A DNA stretch of 64,000 nucleotides from Sanghuangporus weigelae (GCA_033182465.1 CP137320.1:2604001-2668000); one strand, 5' to 3'; counted from the stretch's first letter, positions 23,051 through 34,611 are shown. The notes: a model not told the origin generated them from the letters alone. Translations and numbers: made by a program.

Positions 23051-23727
23051 TGCGAAAGTATGTGCCAGGGTACGAGAAGACGGAATGGCGGGCCTTGCGC
23101 TGTTATTCTTGTTTCGATCGAATCTCTCTTTTTATAGCCCGTCAAATAAGCCGCGTCAGCCCAGACTTGAACCAAACCCGAATCCTCACCTGCCAGGTGG
23201 CATGATTTGACAAGCTTGCGATCCGAATACCGTCTAATAATTGAAGGATGACCGACGACCGGGCCAGAAGGCCCGAGCCACACGCATTTTGTCCCACTTT
23301 ATAACCGGAGCGAAGGCTGCGATGGATCGTACACATGATCGTGAACATGGTCGCAAAGTCTTCGAGTACTTATGTCTCCGTCTTCAACCGCTTTCGTCAT
23401 ATACATATCAATAACCTCACCAACATGCTTCCATTCTTTAGAACGGATCTGCGGATCGCGCAATTCATGAAGATTAGGAGAACGTTCGTCAGAGCGGATC
23501 AGTAGTATTACATTGCAGGCGGCGAAAGAACCTACTCTATTTCCGAATAATGAAAAGAATAAATAAAACAAACAGAAGAATAAATTGGCGGTAAAGTAAG
23601 CCCTTGATCCAATAAAGGCAGAGAAAATGGAGAAAATAAAAGCGATAGTTCCAATAAAGAAAGCACTGTCACATCATAGCGAGAAAAAAGAACAGAGAGA
23701 TCGTTTCCGTGGCATGAGCACTCATCG
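23051..23727. other. intergenic, GH88 to conserved unknown
   Basis: Holds the GH88 promoter (TATA at 23130) and the 3' flank of the next gene. A minus-strand open frame at 23299-23571 has a plausible charged composition but no recognised family or splice partner. Confidence 0.4.
23130..23136 (-). promoter_or_regulatory. TATA box of the GH88 gene
   Basis: TATAAAA on the minus strand about 80 bases before the ATG at 23050. Confidence 0.6.
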
Positions 23728-25245
23728 CTAGTAGCCGCCTCCGTCGTAGTCGTACTGTTCCCTACTGCTTTCTGGCATCGTCTGATTCCGCAGTAGAGGG
23801 TCCAACGAAGCAAGCTCGTCCTTGATGGAGCTTCGAGCGAGTTGGTCAAGCTCTTTGAGTAAGAGACCAATGATTTTCTATAAAAGAGAAAATGTTAACA
23901 TGGGGATTCATTGTTTCAGTCCCGATTTTTTTTTTTTTTTTGAAGGAGCAAGATTTGACATACCTTAAGTTTCCCATCGATCTTAAGGATCATATCCCCT
24001 AAAACCGGTGACCACGACGCAGGAGGACTCATCAGCGCTCCTCCCGCAGGCATACCAGGTAAGTTACCCGAAGCATTCGCTATTCCCCAAAGACTACTAC
24101 TCTCTCCATCGTGCGATTGATTCGCTTCAGTGCCTTGGAAGAGATATGATACTCCTGGTGCGGGAGCGAGGACACCGAGCGGGCCCATCATGTGTTGTCC
24201 TGTTTGAGGGAAGGGAGAAGGTCCGAGGATCTTTGAGAGGCGGTGGTATACTTCGGAGAGGATGTCGAGAAGAGAGAGAAGAGTTTGGTGGTAGTCTAAC
24301 GGAAAGGGCTGGGTAATGTTAGCAACAAAACGAAGCAAGGGTCAGACGTATGCTTGCTCACTATATGCGGTGTTACAAGGAAAGTGGTTTCACCTGCTTC
24401 GGGCACCGTCATTGCAAGGTCGTTCATTGCATTGGTCCCTCGCCGAGGCATTTTGCCCATTCTAAAGAGTCCTTTCTGGATGTTCATTAGTGATATGGTG
24501 TCGAGGTAGTGATTGATCAAGAGCTGAATACCATTTTGGGTTTATAGTTTTCGTCTTTGGATTGTTCATGTTCTGCGAGGATATTGAGAAGGCTTTTCAA
24601 TAGTTCGGTTGAGCTGGTGTTGTCGAAGACACTTGATAATGACATTCCGAGTATGGCGAAGGAAAGTGTTCTAATTTCGACTTTCAACACAGGAGAGATG
24701 GATCCTGAATAAGAAAGACGAACCGCTTCTTCATCGTCGCGTTATTGAATTCCCTGTCTAAATCTGCGCGTGTCATCATGACCGTGTTAAACCAGTGTGC
24801 ACGCCTGTACAAGTCTTTCAGACAGGCGGAACTGACGCAAGAAGGCAAGATACGCGTACCCTTCGTGTACATTTCGCAGATATGTCAACGTGATCATCCT
24901 TTTCATTGTCAAATCGCGTAAGGACTCAAGACTAGTTCCTTGAGGAATAGCAGGAGACCCGTTGGCACCCTGATTCAGTGGCAAACTCGCTGAATTGATG
25001 GAATCTGACTTCATCGACTGGGCGTCCCATTCGCGCTGGCTCGTCGAGATGGGCGTCGATGTGCCCCCACTAAAGCCGCTGAGACCCGAATTCAGCGCTG
25101 AGGGAATCTGCATGGTGAGTTGGGTCGGGGGAGCGGTCGTTGGCTGATTGCCTGGATTCGACTTGAAGGAGCTGAGGAGAGTCTGAGCAGATGACTTGCG
25201 ACGCATGCTCGGGCGAGGCTGCCCATTTATACCCGTCGCCGCCAT
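23728..25245 (-). CDS. conserved unknown protein with an apparent frameshift
   Basis: Exons 25245-24860, 24804-24724, 24670-24532, 24523-24362, 24308-23964 and 23877-23728 would give about 420 residues. The N-terminus is Ser/Gln/Pro-rich. The middle is helical: L-T-M-K-R-M-I-T-L-T-Y-L-R-N-V-H-E-G, H-W-F-N-T-V-M-M-T-R, then L-L-K-S-L-L-N-I-L-A-E-H-E. The C-terminus holds P-F-P-L-D-Y-H-Q-T-L-L-S-L-L-D-I-L-S and ends in an acidic tyrosine-rich tail. Between 24532 and 24523 the frame does not connect: after K-P-K-M the frame meets a TGA, while the next coding stretch (I-N-H-Y-L-D-T-I-S-L-M-N-I-Q) is in another frame. One missing base, or eight extra, explains it. It is divergent from NTF2 across 210 bases. 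I do not recognise the family. Confidence 0.65.
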
Positions 25246-25455
25246 CGGACTATAACTAGCACTATCAGCGCCCTCTAATAGCAATACTGTAAAGCTGTGT
25301 CTTGGGTCGTCAATGACTTTTCCATCCCGTCGATCAGTGGATTACGTAAGGGTCGCGTCCTTCGCGACTTTGACGCCTGGCCAGCTTTGCTCTTGTCAAC
25401 TTGCCTCCTATCTTCTCCTTTCGCGCTCTTGCTCAAAATCTGACCATCATTGACA

Positions 25456-26102
25456 ATGGCAGACATCAATGCCATCGCTACTCAATTCACCCAGTACTAC
25501 TATCAAACGTTTGACAACGATCGGAGTCAGCTTGGTCCCCTATACGTTCGTCTCGCGCTGATCTATCTAGTGCGATCATCTCAGATGCTAATATGCTTGA
25601 TATCAGCGACAGGAGTCGATGATGACCTGGGAGGGACAACAAGTGCAGGGAGTGCAGGGTATCGTGGAGAAACTGACTGTAAATCTCATCTCAGTCGACA
25701 TTGTTTTGTGGCGATTCGTTGAAATCAAACCATCTTGTTCTTGCAGTCACTTCCTTTCGCGAAGGTGGTGCATAACATCACGACGATCGATGCACAACCA
25801 TCGTCGCTACAGGCTGCGAATCTGCTCGTTAGTGTGATGGGTTTCCTGAAGGTTCGTTCTTGTGGCTAGATCAGCCATACTCGTCCACATATTGATGCGC
25901 GTCTAACGTTGGTTTTACACTCCAGGTTGACGATGGCGAGCATCCGTTGCAGTTCACTCAGGTCTTCCAACTCATCCAGGATCAGGGCAGCTACTATGTG
26001 TACGTACCTGTGCATATAGTCAGCCTTGTGTATAAGATATTGAATGATGTCACGTTTGCCTCATCCAGATTCAACGATATCTTCCGTCTGAACCTTGGTT
26101 GA
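25456..26102 (+). CDS. NTF2: nuclear transport factor 2
   Basis: Five exons, 25456-25545, 25607-25678, 25747-25851, 25926-25999 and 26069-26102, give 124 residues, the usual NTF2 length. Family landmarks are the N-terminal [27 protein letters not shown], the I-D-A-Q-P-S loop, G-F-L-K-V-D-D-G and the C-terminal F[11 protein letters not shown]. NTF2 forms a homodimer that binds Ran-GDP and FxFG nucleoporins and carries Ran-GDP back into the nucleus. Two introns use a GTTCGT donor, a variant also seen in neighbouring genes, so it is not an oddity here. Confidence 0.95.
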
Positions 26103-26470
26103 TAAAATATCTGTACATTGCTCAAATCAACGCTTGTGGTAGATTAATGTTTGATTATGACGGCTGTGGTCTTTCTATAGTTAAGTAGATACAAAGTATC
26201 AGTATCAGTATCAGTATTTTCTCGCAATCCGACGTTCTAGCAGCTTAGCTTACTGCTTCGTATTATCCACTATGCTCTGAGTTTCTGGATTTTTCTATCT
26301 ACAACCGGTGGCCATTTAATTTAGTCCCTCTGTTGAAGCTTTGGGCATTGGGCAAATGGTTGATCATTGATGACATAAGCCACAGACGACGCGTGCCAAT
26401 TGCCATCTTCCGCAGTGACGGGCACGCAACTCGTGAACCTCTCCCTCTTTCTTCCACCTCCTCTTCCACA
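26103..26470. other. intergenic, NTF2 to VPS1
   Basis: 3' flank of NTF2 and promoter of VPS1. Contains a short AGTATC tandem run (four units) near 26194-26217. No gene is seen. Confidence 0.5.
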
Positions 26471-29255
26471 ATGGCCGGCTTGGGAACAGAAATCGTTGGT
26501 ATTGTTAACAAGCTTCAAGACGTTTTCAGTGCCGTGGGCAGCAGCGCAACGTCGATTGACCTGCCACAGATATGCGTGATTGGAAGTCAGAGCTCGGGGA
26601 AGAGTAGTGTTCTTGAGGTGAGCTTTGGTCGTCCTGCTAAGAAAAGCTTCGTTCAAATTTCTCCACTTAGAATATTGTCGGTCGGGATTTCTTGCCTCGA
26701 GGAACGGGGATTGTGACACGGCGACCTTTGGTGTGTATATGTGGATTTTGACCAGTGAAAGCCGACTGATAGTGGTCTTGTGCAGGTCTTGCAACTCATC
26801 AACCGTCCCGCTGCTGCTGTGAATGGTGCTTCTCGTACGTCTTTTCCACTTAGCCTCTTTATTTTTCCGACTTGAATAGGTGTCACAGCCCAACCAAATG
26901 GCACCGGTGATATCCATGCAAACGCAAACGAATGGGGAGAATTCCTCCATCTTCCTGGCGAAAAATTCTATGACTTCAACAAGATTCGAGCAGAAATCAT
27001 TCGTGATACGGAGGCCAAGACAGGCAAGAATGCGGGCATCTCTCCGGTGCCTATCAACTTGCGTATATTCTCGCCGAATGTGTTGACATTGACTCTCGTC
27101 GATCTGCCGGGAGTAACTCGCGTACCTGTCGGTGACCAACCGCGTGATATCGAAAAACAGATCCGTGACATGCTATTGAAGTATATCTCGAAGCCGTCTT
27201 GCATCATTTTGGCAGTTACTGCAGCCAATACGGACTTGGCAAACTCGGATGGTCTCAAGCTTGCGCGAGAGGTCGACCCGGAAGGGACGAGGACGATTGG
27301 TGTTCTGACCAAAGTAGATTTGATGTGCGCTGAAAGAACTCTTTTGCCGAGTCTGTGAATACATGAACTGACGAGTGTTGCAGGGACACGGGTACTGATG
27401 TTGTTGACATCCTCGCTGGACGAGTAATACCTCTTCGCCTGGGTTACGTTCCCGTCGTGAACCGTGGGCAGCGTGATATCGACCAAGCCAGATCTATCAA
27501 GGATGCTCTGGAGCACGAGCGCGCTTTCTTCGAGAACCATACCTCTTATAAAGGAAAGAGCGCATACTGTGGAACACCGTTCTTGGCCCGCAAGCTTAAC
27601 ATGGTGAGTAGCTAAACATACTCGACAGGGAACGATATTGACAGAAGGCATACAGATTCTCATGCACCACATTAGAGCAACACTACCTGATATCAAGACG
27701 CGAATCTCGCAGCAACTGGCCAAGTTTAATGCGGAGCTTCAGACTCTGGGCGGGCCGATGGGAGAAAACTCGAGCAGCATCGTGCTTTCAGTCATTACTG
27801 AATTCTGCTCGGAATTCCGTACGATGATCGATGGTAACACAAATGACTTGGCCGTGAACGAACTTTCGGGTGGTGCACGTATTAGCTTCGTCTTCCATGA
27901 ACTATTCAACAACGGCGTGAAGTCGATCGATCCCTTTGACCAAGTGAAGGATGGCGATATTCGCACCATCTTGTATAATTCTTCCGTATGATATGTTTGC
28001 AGTTTTACGTTTTAACATGCATTAACTCATACATTTGATCTAGGGTTCGACGCCTGCTCTCTTTGTCGGTACAACCGCATTTGAGGTCATCGTGAAGCAG
28101 CAGATTAAGCGGCTAGAGGATCCATCGTTGAAATGCTGTCAACTGGTATATGATGAGTTGATCCGCATTCTGAGCCAGCTTTTGGGGAAAGTTGTAAGTG
28201 TTTCTGGTCAATGCACTTCTAGCTTGATTATCTGACAACTAATTAAAATAGCAAGCCTTCAGGCGGTTCCCACAGCTCAAAGATCGATTCAACTCTGTCG
28301 TCGTTAGCTTCTTCAAGAATGCTATGAACCCGACCAACAAGCTCGTATCTGACTTGGTCGCGTATGTCTAATGGGTTCTCGCTCCTAGCTGTTTCTGATT
28401 TTGGCTCGCAGTATGCAATCATGTTACATTAACACCACTCATCCGGACTTCCTCTCCGGTCATAAGGTAATACTTTCTATTTCCTACTTTTTAGTGATGT
28501 TGATGTATTTACATTCCCAAGGCTATGTCAATCGTGCAAGAACGCTTGAATGCGAATAAACCGCCTACGCAGCATACCGATCCGAAGGCCGGAAAGCTCG
28601 CACCTAGCACGATCAATAACAACAAAGATCTCGACGTTGAGTTTAGGAAGGAGGAGCCGAGTTTCTTCCAGTCCTTCTTTGCCGCTGGCAAACCTGTGAA
28701 GAAAAAGGGAGGTCCCACGATGGATTCAGTAAGCAATAGTACTCTAGCAATGCGTGCATTAAATTGAATATAGGCGGGATCTTCGCGTCCTTCTACTCCT
28801 ACTATGTCTGTTATGGATCAGCCTCCTCCTGTTATTCGTCCGCAATCGGCGCTTAACGAGCGTGAAACAATGGAGACGGAAGTAATCAGTAAGTCATCAT
28901 TTTTCTTCAAATAAATGCCTCTCAAGATTCTGACGCTTGATTCACAGAACTTCTCATCCATTCTTACTTCAACATCGTGAAGCGCGAGATGATCGACATG
29001 GTGCCAAAGGCGATTTCATTGACGCTGGTTAACTTTTCCAAGGAGAATTTGCAACGCGAGCTTCTGCAAGAGTTATACAAACCGGATGTGCTCGACGAGC
29101 TCCTTAAGGAGTCTGAGTTCGTTATCAACCGCCGCAAGGAGGTTCTATCGATGATCCAGGCTTTGAACAAGGCTGAAGAGTACGTTATTTTCGTTGTTCC
29201 TGTCATTTGCACTCGGCTAATGTTGTATGTTCTTAGGATTGTGGCCGGCGTTTGA
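26471..29255 (+). CDS. VPS1: dynamin-like GTPase Vps1
   Basis: Thirteen exons run from 26471-26617 to 29237-29255, all introns in frame: 26671-26730, 26786-26834, 26880-27324, 27384-27603, 27656-27985, 28044-28193, 28252-28361, 28412-28466, 28522-28728, 28774-28888 and 28948-29179 lie between. The product is 712 residues. GTPase motifs are G-S-Q-S-S-G-K-S (38-45), D-L-P-G (160-163) and T-K-V-D (229-232). A dynamin middle domain follows, then a K/P/S-rich variable region (about 530-610) in place of a PH domain. The C-terminal GED contains H-S-Y-F-N-I-V-K-R. The sequence I-D-L-P-Q-I near the start and N-I-V-G-R-D-F mark Vps1 rather than the mitochondrial fission dynamin Dnm1. It acts in Golgi-to-vacuole sorting, endocytosis and peroxisome fission. 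Confidence 0.95.
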
Positions 29256-29531
29256 AGATGCCTTACAGATCATGCTACATATATATACTTCTTTGGACCT
29301 CACGGAGTTCCTTTGTCTTCTTTTACAAGTTGTCTTGTTACATATTGCACGTCATGTTTGTTTCTTATGTTTAGTTTTCCATAATATCTCTCTTAACCTT
29401 CTGCGTGTGACGAGATGTTCAAATATCATTTGACAGACAAATAATTTATTTGGTATACTCGGTAAGAACTGTGTCCGTCCGACCCAATTCCTCCATACCA
29501 TCCAAAGTCCAAACACAAAACCTCGTCCGTC

Positions 29532-30764
29532 CTACCAGTACTTATTAAGAAAACGACCCCATTTTCTTATGACAGGCTTCACGATCTTCTCCCATTCAAG
29601 ACCTTTGTATGGACCATCCTCAGGTCTGATGAAAGGGAAGATCTCCTTGTGTACTTTCCTGCCTAGCATTCGAAATGTCGCAGTAAGCAAGAAGGCAAAC
29701 AATCAGCCAGATAGCACATATATACGAAAGGTTTCTTATGCACTCACAGGGACCGCAGGTCGCGTTCGCGTTCTGAAGGACATTAAGTGCCAGCGGGGAA
29801 GGTCTGCCCGTTTGTGACCGAGGAGGACCGGTGATAGGTACGGCATTCGACAGATCTGTGTTCAGGTACGGAGTGTGCATGACCAAGTCCGCGAGTTCGA
29901 TATGTACGAGTCTTTCTAGTCTATGGCAGTATTTGCCCCTCTCGCCTGGTTCGAAGCGGTTCTTTCTTGATAGATTCGCCCCAAGATTCTCGTCTTCGAT
30001 GTTTCCCGGATACCAGCCGATAAGCTTCAGGTTTGTCTTTCCGCACTCTCTTTTCCAGGTATTCAACCGAGCTTGTACGTTTACGGCACGTCCGATTTTG
30101 ATACGCAGTATGAATGGCATGTCATTGTCTGAAGAGTCAGTTTAATAAAGTCAAAGAGCCGCTGTGGAAAAGCATTTGGTATGTACATACCTTCAATCAG
30201 ATACGCGTATACATATCCATACTCATCGCTTTCAGAAACAGGTTTGGTCATCTCTCTTCGCAAGACCAGTTGTGTTTCCCACTGCAGATATCCGGGAATA
30301 AAATCTATGCTCATTTATTGTCAGGTCCATCGAATCCGTAAAGTAACAATTCACCTACCTGAGTACTTCACCCATTTTCCTTGCGTCGACGTGTAGAATC
30401 CAGTTTGTGTATTGGACACTATCTCATCCGGTTGCTCCGTAAGATCAATATAGATCCGTGGCCCCTCTGTCGCGTGCTGTATATGTAATGGAGCAGATCT
30501 CGATCCTCGGTCAACCAGAGCACCAGATTGCTCGACCTTTTGATGATTCGGGCTGCTGCAGCCAAACCCAGAAGCCAGATCGTCGACTTTTCGCCCTCCA
30601 CTTCCCAGGCTCAGATCGCCAAATTTGCTAACAAGATCATCCAAGCTCAGAGCAGCCAATTTGGCAATCACTTCATCGAGTACTGCCGACGTTACGATGA
30701 GTAATTCGATCCCTTTGAAGACTGGCTTAGTGAGTCTTTCAAACGACTGAGTCCTAGCCATCAT
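29532..30764 (-). CDS. T5orf172 / GIY-YIG-like domain protein, copy B
   Basis: Exons 30764-30359, 30304-30191, 30128-29748 and 29662-29532 give 343 residues. The N-terminal 130 residues are helical (L-T-K-P-V-F-K-G-I-E-L-L, L-S-L-D-D-L-V-S-K) and lack the cysteine/histidine module of copies A, D and E. The core has D-E-Y-G-Y-V-Y (GIY-like), R-I-K-I-G-R-A (YIG-like), Q-A-R-L-N-T-W, G-W-Y-P-G-N-I, L-E-R-L-V-H-I-E-L-A-D-L and K-E-I-F-P-F ... W-G-R-F. Exon 2 (114 nt) and exon 4 (131 nt) are exactly as long as in copy A, with the same phases. It is the first member of the minus-strand array and has no lesion. Activity is inferred from the superfamily only. Confidence 0.8.
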
Positions 30765-31864
30765 AGTCTGCAGAACCGATGGAGGCTGGGACCGAGAGGA
30801 AGAGAAGCTATATCATGGACGGCGAACTCGAAGGCCATCATATAAGAGGAGCAGGATCGATGCAAAACAAAGAACTTTCACAATGAGAATCCCGCAAAGA
30901 CAGGAAGTTGATCGTTACGAGGGGAATTGCATCTTCAGTCGACGACTGAGCCACGAGTCATATAAGGTAGATAGCAATATGCTTTTCTACCACCGGATCA
31001 CAGAGGAATCAAAGGGTAAGATCACAAAAGCAGCACAGGTTGTTCCCAGCATCATGGTGAGGCCAATCATGAGTATGGAAGCACTTCAAGAGATATCCGC
31101 CTTTGGTGTTTAATCAATTTAGCAGGATGTGCTGAAATTCTTATTTGCACAGCCCTGGCATTGCTTATTGTAGTTGTGGGAATAACCACGCGGGAAGGTA
31201 AGAAAAATAGTCTTTCCTTTCAAGAACAATTTTACCGGGGATTACCCGGCTTCTTGAATGTACGTACTGTACGGTTACGTATCCTCTTTCTAGAAGCTCT
31301 TAGGAAAGATAAAATAAATATACGACTTATCATCATGCAATTGAGATCCGAAGTTTTCCTAGACACGAGAGAGAGCAAAAAGAGAGTTGACTACTTTGTA
31401 AGATTTGCATGCATGTAAAAACTCGACCACCTATTCCGTGAGAGATCCGAGATAATCATTAGAAAGGTATTTATTGAAGCTTTCCTTCGATAAAAGTTAC
31501 ATAGCACAATTAGACAGACTGAGAAATTACGGGGTTACGAAGGTGGACAAAAGTAGCCAATACTTTTCCTTGCCAGTGCACAAAACCTGATACCAGTAAA
31601 TTGCCAAATAACTCAACAAATACGGTTCCATCTCACCTGAAAAACTTCATGGGGATAGCTCTGTAGTATGCTCTTTCCAATCCGTACAAGCTTCATTGCT
31701 GTCAGTTGAGATTCGAGTGTGTGGTGAGGTTAGGGCGGGTTTGCCGGTTTGGGCTGTAAATTGGCTCTGAATAAGATCAACCTTCAGTCCGGTCACTCGG
31801 TTAAATTATCGTATCGTCTACCCCCCGCATAACTACTACATCTACGCTAAGTTTACAGTCTCTC
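30765..31864. other. 5' flank of copy B, duplicated upstream of copy C
   Basis: Non-coding. Blocks near 30850-31430 recur with clear but imperfect similarity at about 34030-34550 upstream of copy C (for example gcaggatcgat at the start of each, and the later segment ending near the helix-like acgcgggaagg). This shows that B and C arose by segmental duplication including their upstream regions. Confidence 0.6.
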
Positions 31865-32040
31865 ATATCTCTCCCAAAGACTGTCTCTACGCTAGGAATC
31901 GTAGATTCCTTCTGACGGTACATCAAGTCCGGTTACTCACTCCGGTACAGCCGCACCAGAGGGTGAAACCGTGAATCCAGCTACACGTACCTTCCTGAAT
32001 TCAGAGAAGTCTACTCATTTGTCATACTTCGCAAGAACCG
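31865..32040 (-). pseudogene. relic of a D/E-type T5orf172 gene, N-terminal exon only
   Basis: The plus-strand text at 31880-32025 aligns with part of exon 1 of copy D (about 35711-35850). Shared blocks are tctcta-gct-ggaa, ctgacggt followed by atcaagtc-ggt, and cagag-agtctactc. Indels and stops destroy any frame. It sits in the same orientation as the array, between copies B and C, just past the 3' end of C. It is read as the remains of a further member. Confidence 0.5.
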
Positions 32041-32093
32041 TATTCATCATGATCTACTTACTTCATACCACCAAACACAAAAACTCGTCCGTC

Positions 32094-33949
32094 CTACCAG
32101 TACCTAGTACTAAGAAAATGCCCCGTTTTTTTATGACAGACTTCACCATCTTCTCCCGTTCAAGGCCTTTGTATGGATTAAGGATCATCCTCGGGTAGGT
32201 CTGACGAAAGGGAAGATTAAACTTGAAGCGAGTAGATGATCACGCAACATAATAATAACACAAATGTATTCCCAACCTAATTGCAAGCAGCGCAATCGTC
32301 TGTACAACATACCTAGGACAAATGTATTCTTCCAGAGAATATGAGTATAAAATGACCTGAAACGAAGGAGTAGAATGTTCGAAGCTCACCTCAGCCTGAT
32401 CACGAGCAGTACAATCATCTGAGGGTATTGCTGAATGAAATAAAGTGCTTTATACTATAGTAATGGGTTTTCACGGAATTGAATAATTTCGAACACCAAG
32501 CAAAGACAGAGACATAGAATGAATAAGAAGTCACGAGAAAGTAAAATTGGGGGAAAGAAAAGCTGTCCAAGGATAAATTGAACAAGAGGGTAAACATAAA
32601 AATAAGAGAGATAATCTTGGGCGAGGCGCTGGGCCAGGAGCAATGTCCAACAAAGAAAGAGAATGTCTCGTACCCTTGCAGCCACGGCGGTGAGTCCATG
32701 ACCTCGATGGTTCCTACCGATCCAATATAAATTGGACCTGGATATCCTTCGGGATACCTTGCCAGATTGAACTCCAGCGAATATCTCCTTATGTACTTTC
32801 TTGCCTAGCATTCGAGACATCATAGTACGGAAGTCGGCATGAAGACGAACAACCAGTCAGATTGTACATATATATGGACAAGATTCCAATTCACTCACAG
32901 GAGTCGCAAGTCCCGTTCGTCTTCTGAGGGACATTCAGTGCCAGCGAAGAAGATCTGCTCACTTGTGATTGAGGAGCACTAGTGATAGGCATGCCATTCG
33001 ACAGATCTGCGCTCAAGTACAGAGTGTGCATGGCCAAGTCCGCGAGTTCGATGTGGACGAGCCTTTCTAGTCCACGACAGTATTCGCCCCTCTCTGCTGG
33101 TTCAAAGCGGTCCATCCTCAACAGTTTCGCTCCGAGATTCTCGTCTTCGATGTTTCCCGGATACCAGCCGATACGTTTCAGTTTTGTCTTCCCACACACA
33201 CTCTTCAAGCTGTTCAGTCGAGCTTGCACATCTACGGCGTGTCCGATTTTGATGCGCAGTATGAGCGGCATATCATCGCCTGAAGAGTCGTTAGAGACGT
33301 AAAGTTTTGTTGAGCAAGTCAAAGGATAAGTGCGAAAAATCCCTATCTAATATACACGTACCCTCGTTCGGATACATATGTCCATATTCATTTTCGGAAA
33401 TGAGTTTCGTCAACTTTCTTCGTAAGGCGAGTTGCGTTTCCTGCTGCAAATACCCTGGAATAAAATCTATGTTCATTTATTGTCCGGTCAGTCGAATTTG
33501 TATGGTAACGATTCAGTCTGGGACCACTCACCTGAGTACTTCGCCCACTTTCCCATTGATATTGTCGATGTATAGAATCCTGTTGGAATATTGGACATTG
33601 TCTCATCCGGTTCCTCCTTCAGATCAATATACTTCTGTAGCCCCTCTATCGCATATTGCATATGTAATGGGGCGTATCTCGATCCTCGGCAAACCAGAGC
33701 ACCAGATTGCTCAACAGTCTGATGATTCGGGCTGCTGCAGCCAAAGTCGAAAGCCAGGTCGTTGACTTTTTGCCCTCCACTATCCAGGCTCAGATCGCCA
33801 ACTTCGCTAACAAGATCATCCAAGCTCAACGCAGCCAATTCGGCGATGACTTTGTCGAGAATTGCCGACGTTACGATGAGTAATTTGATCCCTTTGAAGA
33901 CTGGCTTAGTGAGTTTTTCAAATGACTGAGTCCTAGCCACTGGCATCAT
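32094..33949 (-). pseudogene. T5orf172-type copy C, split near its 3' end by an insertion
   Basis: Exons 33949-33532, 33466-33362 and 33279-32899 are open and match copy B (exon 3 has the identical length of 381 nt). Exon 4 starts at 32820 in register, reads C-K-K-V-H-K-E-I-F and then leaves the family sequence. The missing end (F-P-F ... Y-K-G-L-E) resumes at 32217 and runs to about 32094, so roughly 565 bases (32218-32782) are inserted. Through the insert the frame stays open to 32455, giving a replaced, hydrophobic C-terminus. In exon 2 the GIY-like motif is also degraded (E-Y-G-H-M-Y-P-N, three residues shorter than in B). The 3' remnant has further indels. Probably non-functional, although a chimeric protein of about 420 residues could still be made. 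Confidence 0.7.
32218..32782. mobile_element. unclassified insertion of about 565 bp in copy C
   Basis: The edges are set by comparison with copy B, whose exon 4 reads continuously across the site. The left edge lies after gggaagat and the right edge before atctcc, allowing at most a two- or three-base target duplication (at/gat). No terminal inverted repeats, reverse transcriptase or transposase frame are visible. I found no clear tRNA-type A and B box pair. The interior is AT-rich on the left and more GC-rich at the right end, with a small palindrome (tccaat...attgga) near 32720-32736. It could be a non-autonomous element or filler DNA. Confidence 0.45.
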
Positions 33950-34611
33950 GGTTTGCAGAACCGATGAAGGCTGGGACCGAGAGGAAGAGAAGCTCTATCA
34001 TATATCATGGACGGCGAACTCGAAGGCCATCCTATAAGGAGAGCAGGATCGATACTAAGCAAAGAAATTTCGCAATAAGAATCTCAAAAAAGACGGACAG
34101 TTGATCGTATCGTGGGGCATAGCATCTACAGTCGATGACTGAGGCACACAAAGGGACAGGCCATGTCAAGGTCGAAGTTCTTTGACCACCGGATCACAGA
34201 TTCAAAGGGAAAACTCATACAATAGGCACAGGTTGCTCCCAGCATCATGATGAGGCCAGTGTCACGAATATGGAAGCACTTCAAAAGATGCCCACGTACT
34301 AGGCAGAATTGAAATTCGTATTTGTACAGCCCTGGCCCCTGGCATCGCTTATCGTAGTCGTGGGAACCATGCGGGAAGGCAAATCGAATTTCAAAAATAG
34401 TTCCTACAGAAACAACTTATTCAAAGCCTACACAGCTTATCGAACGGCGGCCAGTTCATGCAGCCTCTTCTTAGAGACTCTTTGGAAGGGAAATGATTAC
34501 GCGACTTATCACTGTACAATTGAGATCCAAGGTTTCGCTATACACGGGTAATAAATAGCAGTCACACAAGAAGTCCCAGTCCAGCATACAAAACCCATAT
34601 AAGTAATGCAT
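33950..34611. other. 5' flank of copy C and 3' flank of copy D
   Basis: Non-coding; holds the duplicate of the region upstream of copy B. No independent gene is seen. Confidence 0.5.

Noticed and set aside
23299-23571. Open frame between GH88 and the conserved unknown as a small gene
   Set aside because: Composition is plausible but no exon chain, start context or family could be shown.
24524-24531. Eight-base GT...AG segment as a genuine mini-intron
   Set aside because: Far too short for a spliceosomal intron with branch point; treated as a frameshift.
32218-32782. Insertion in copy C as a tRNA-derived SINE
   Set aside because: No convincing A-box/B-box pair, tail repeat or clear target duplication could be read; left unclassified.
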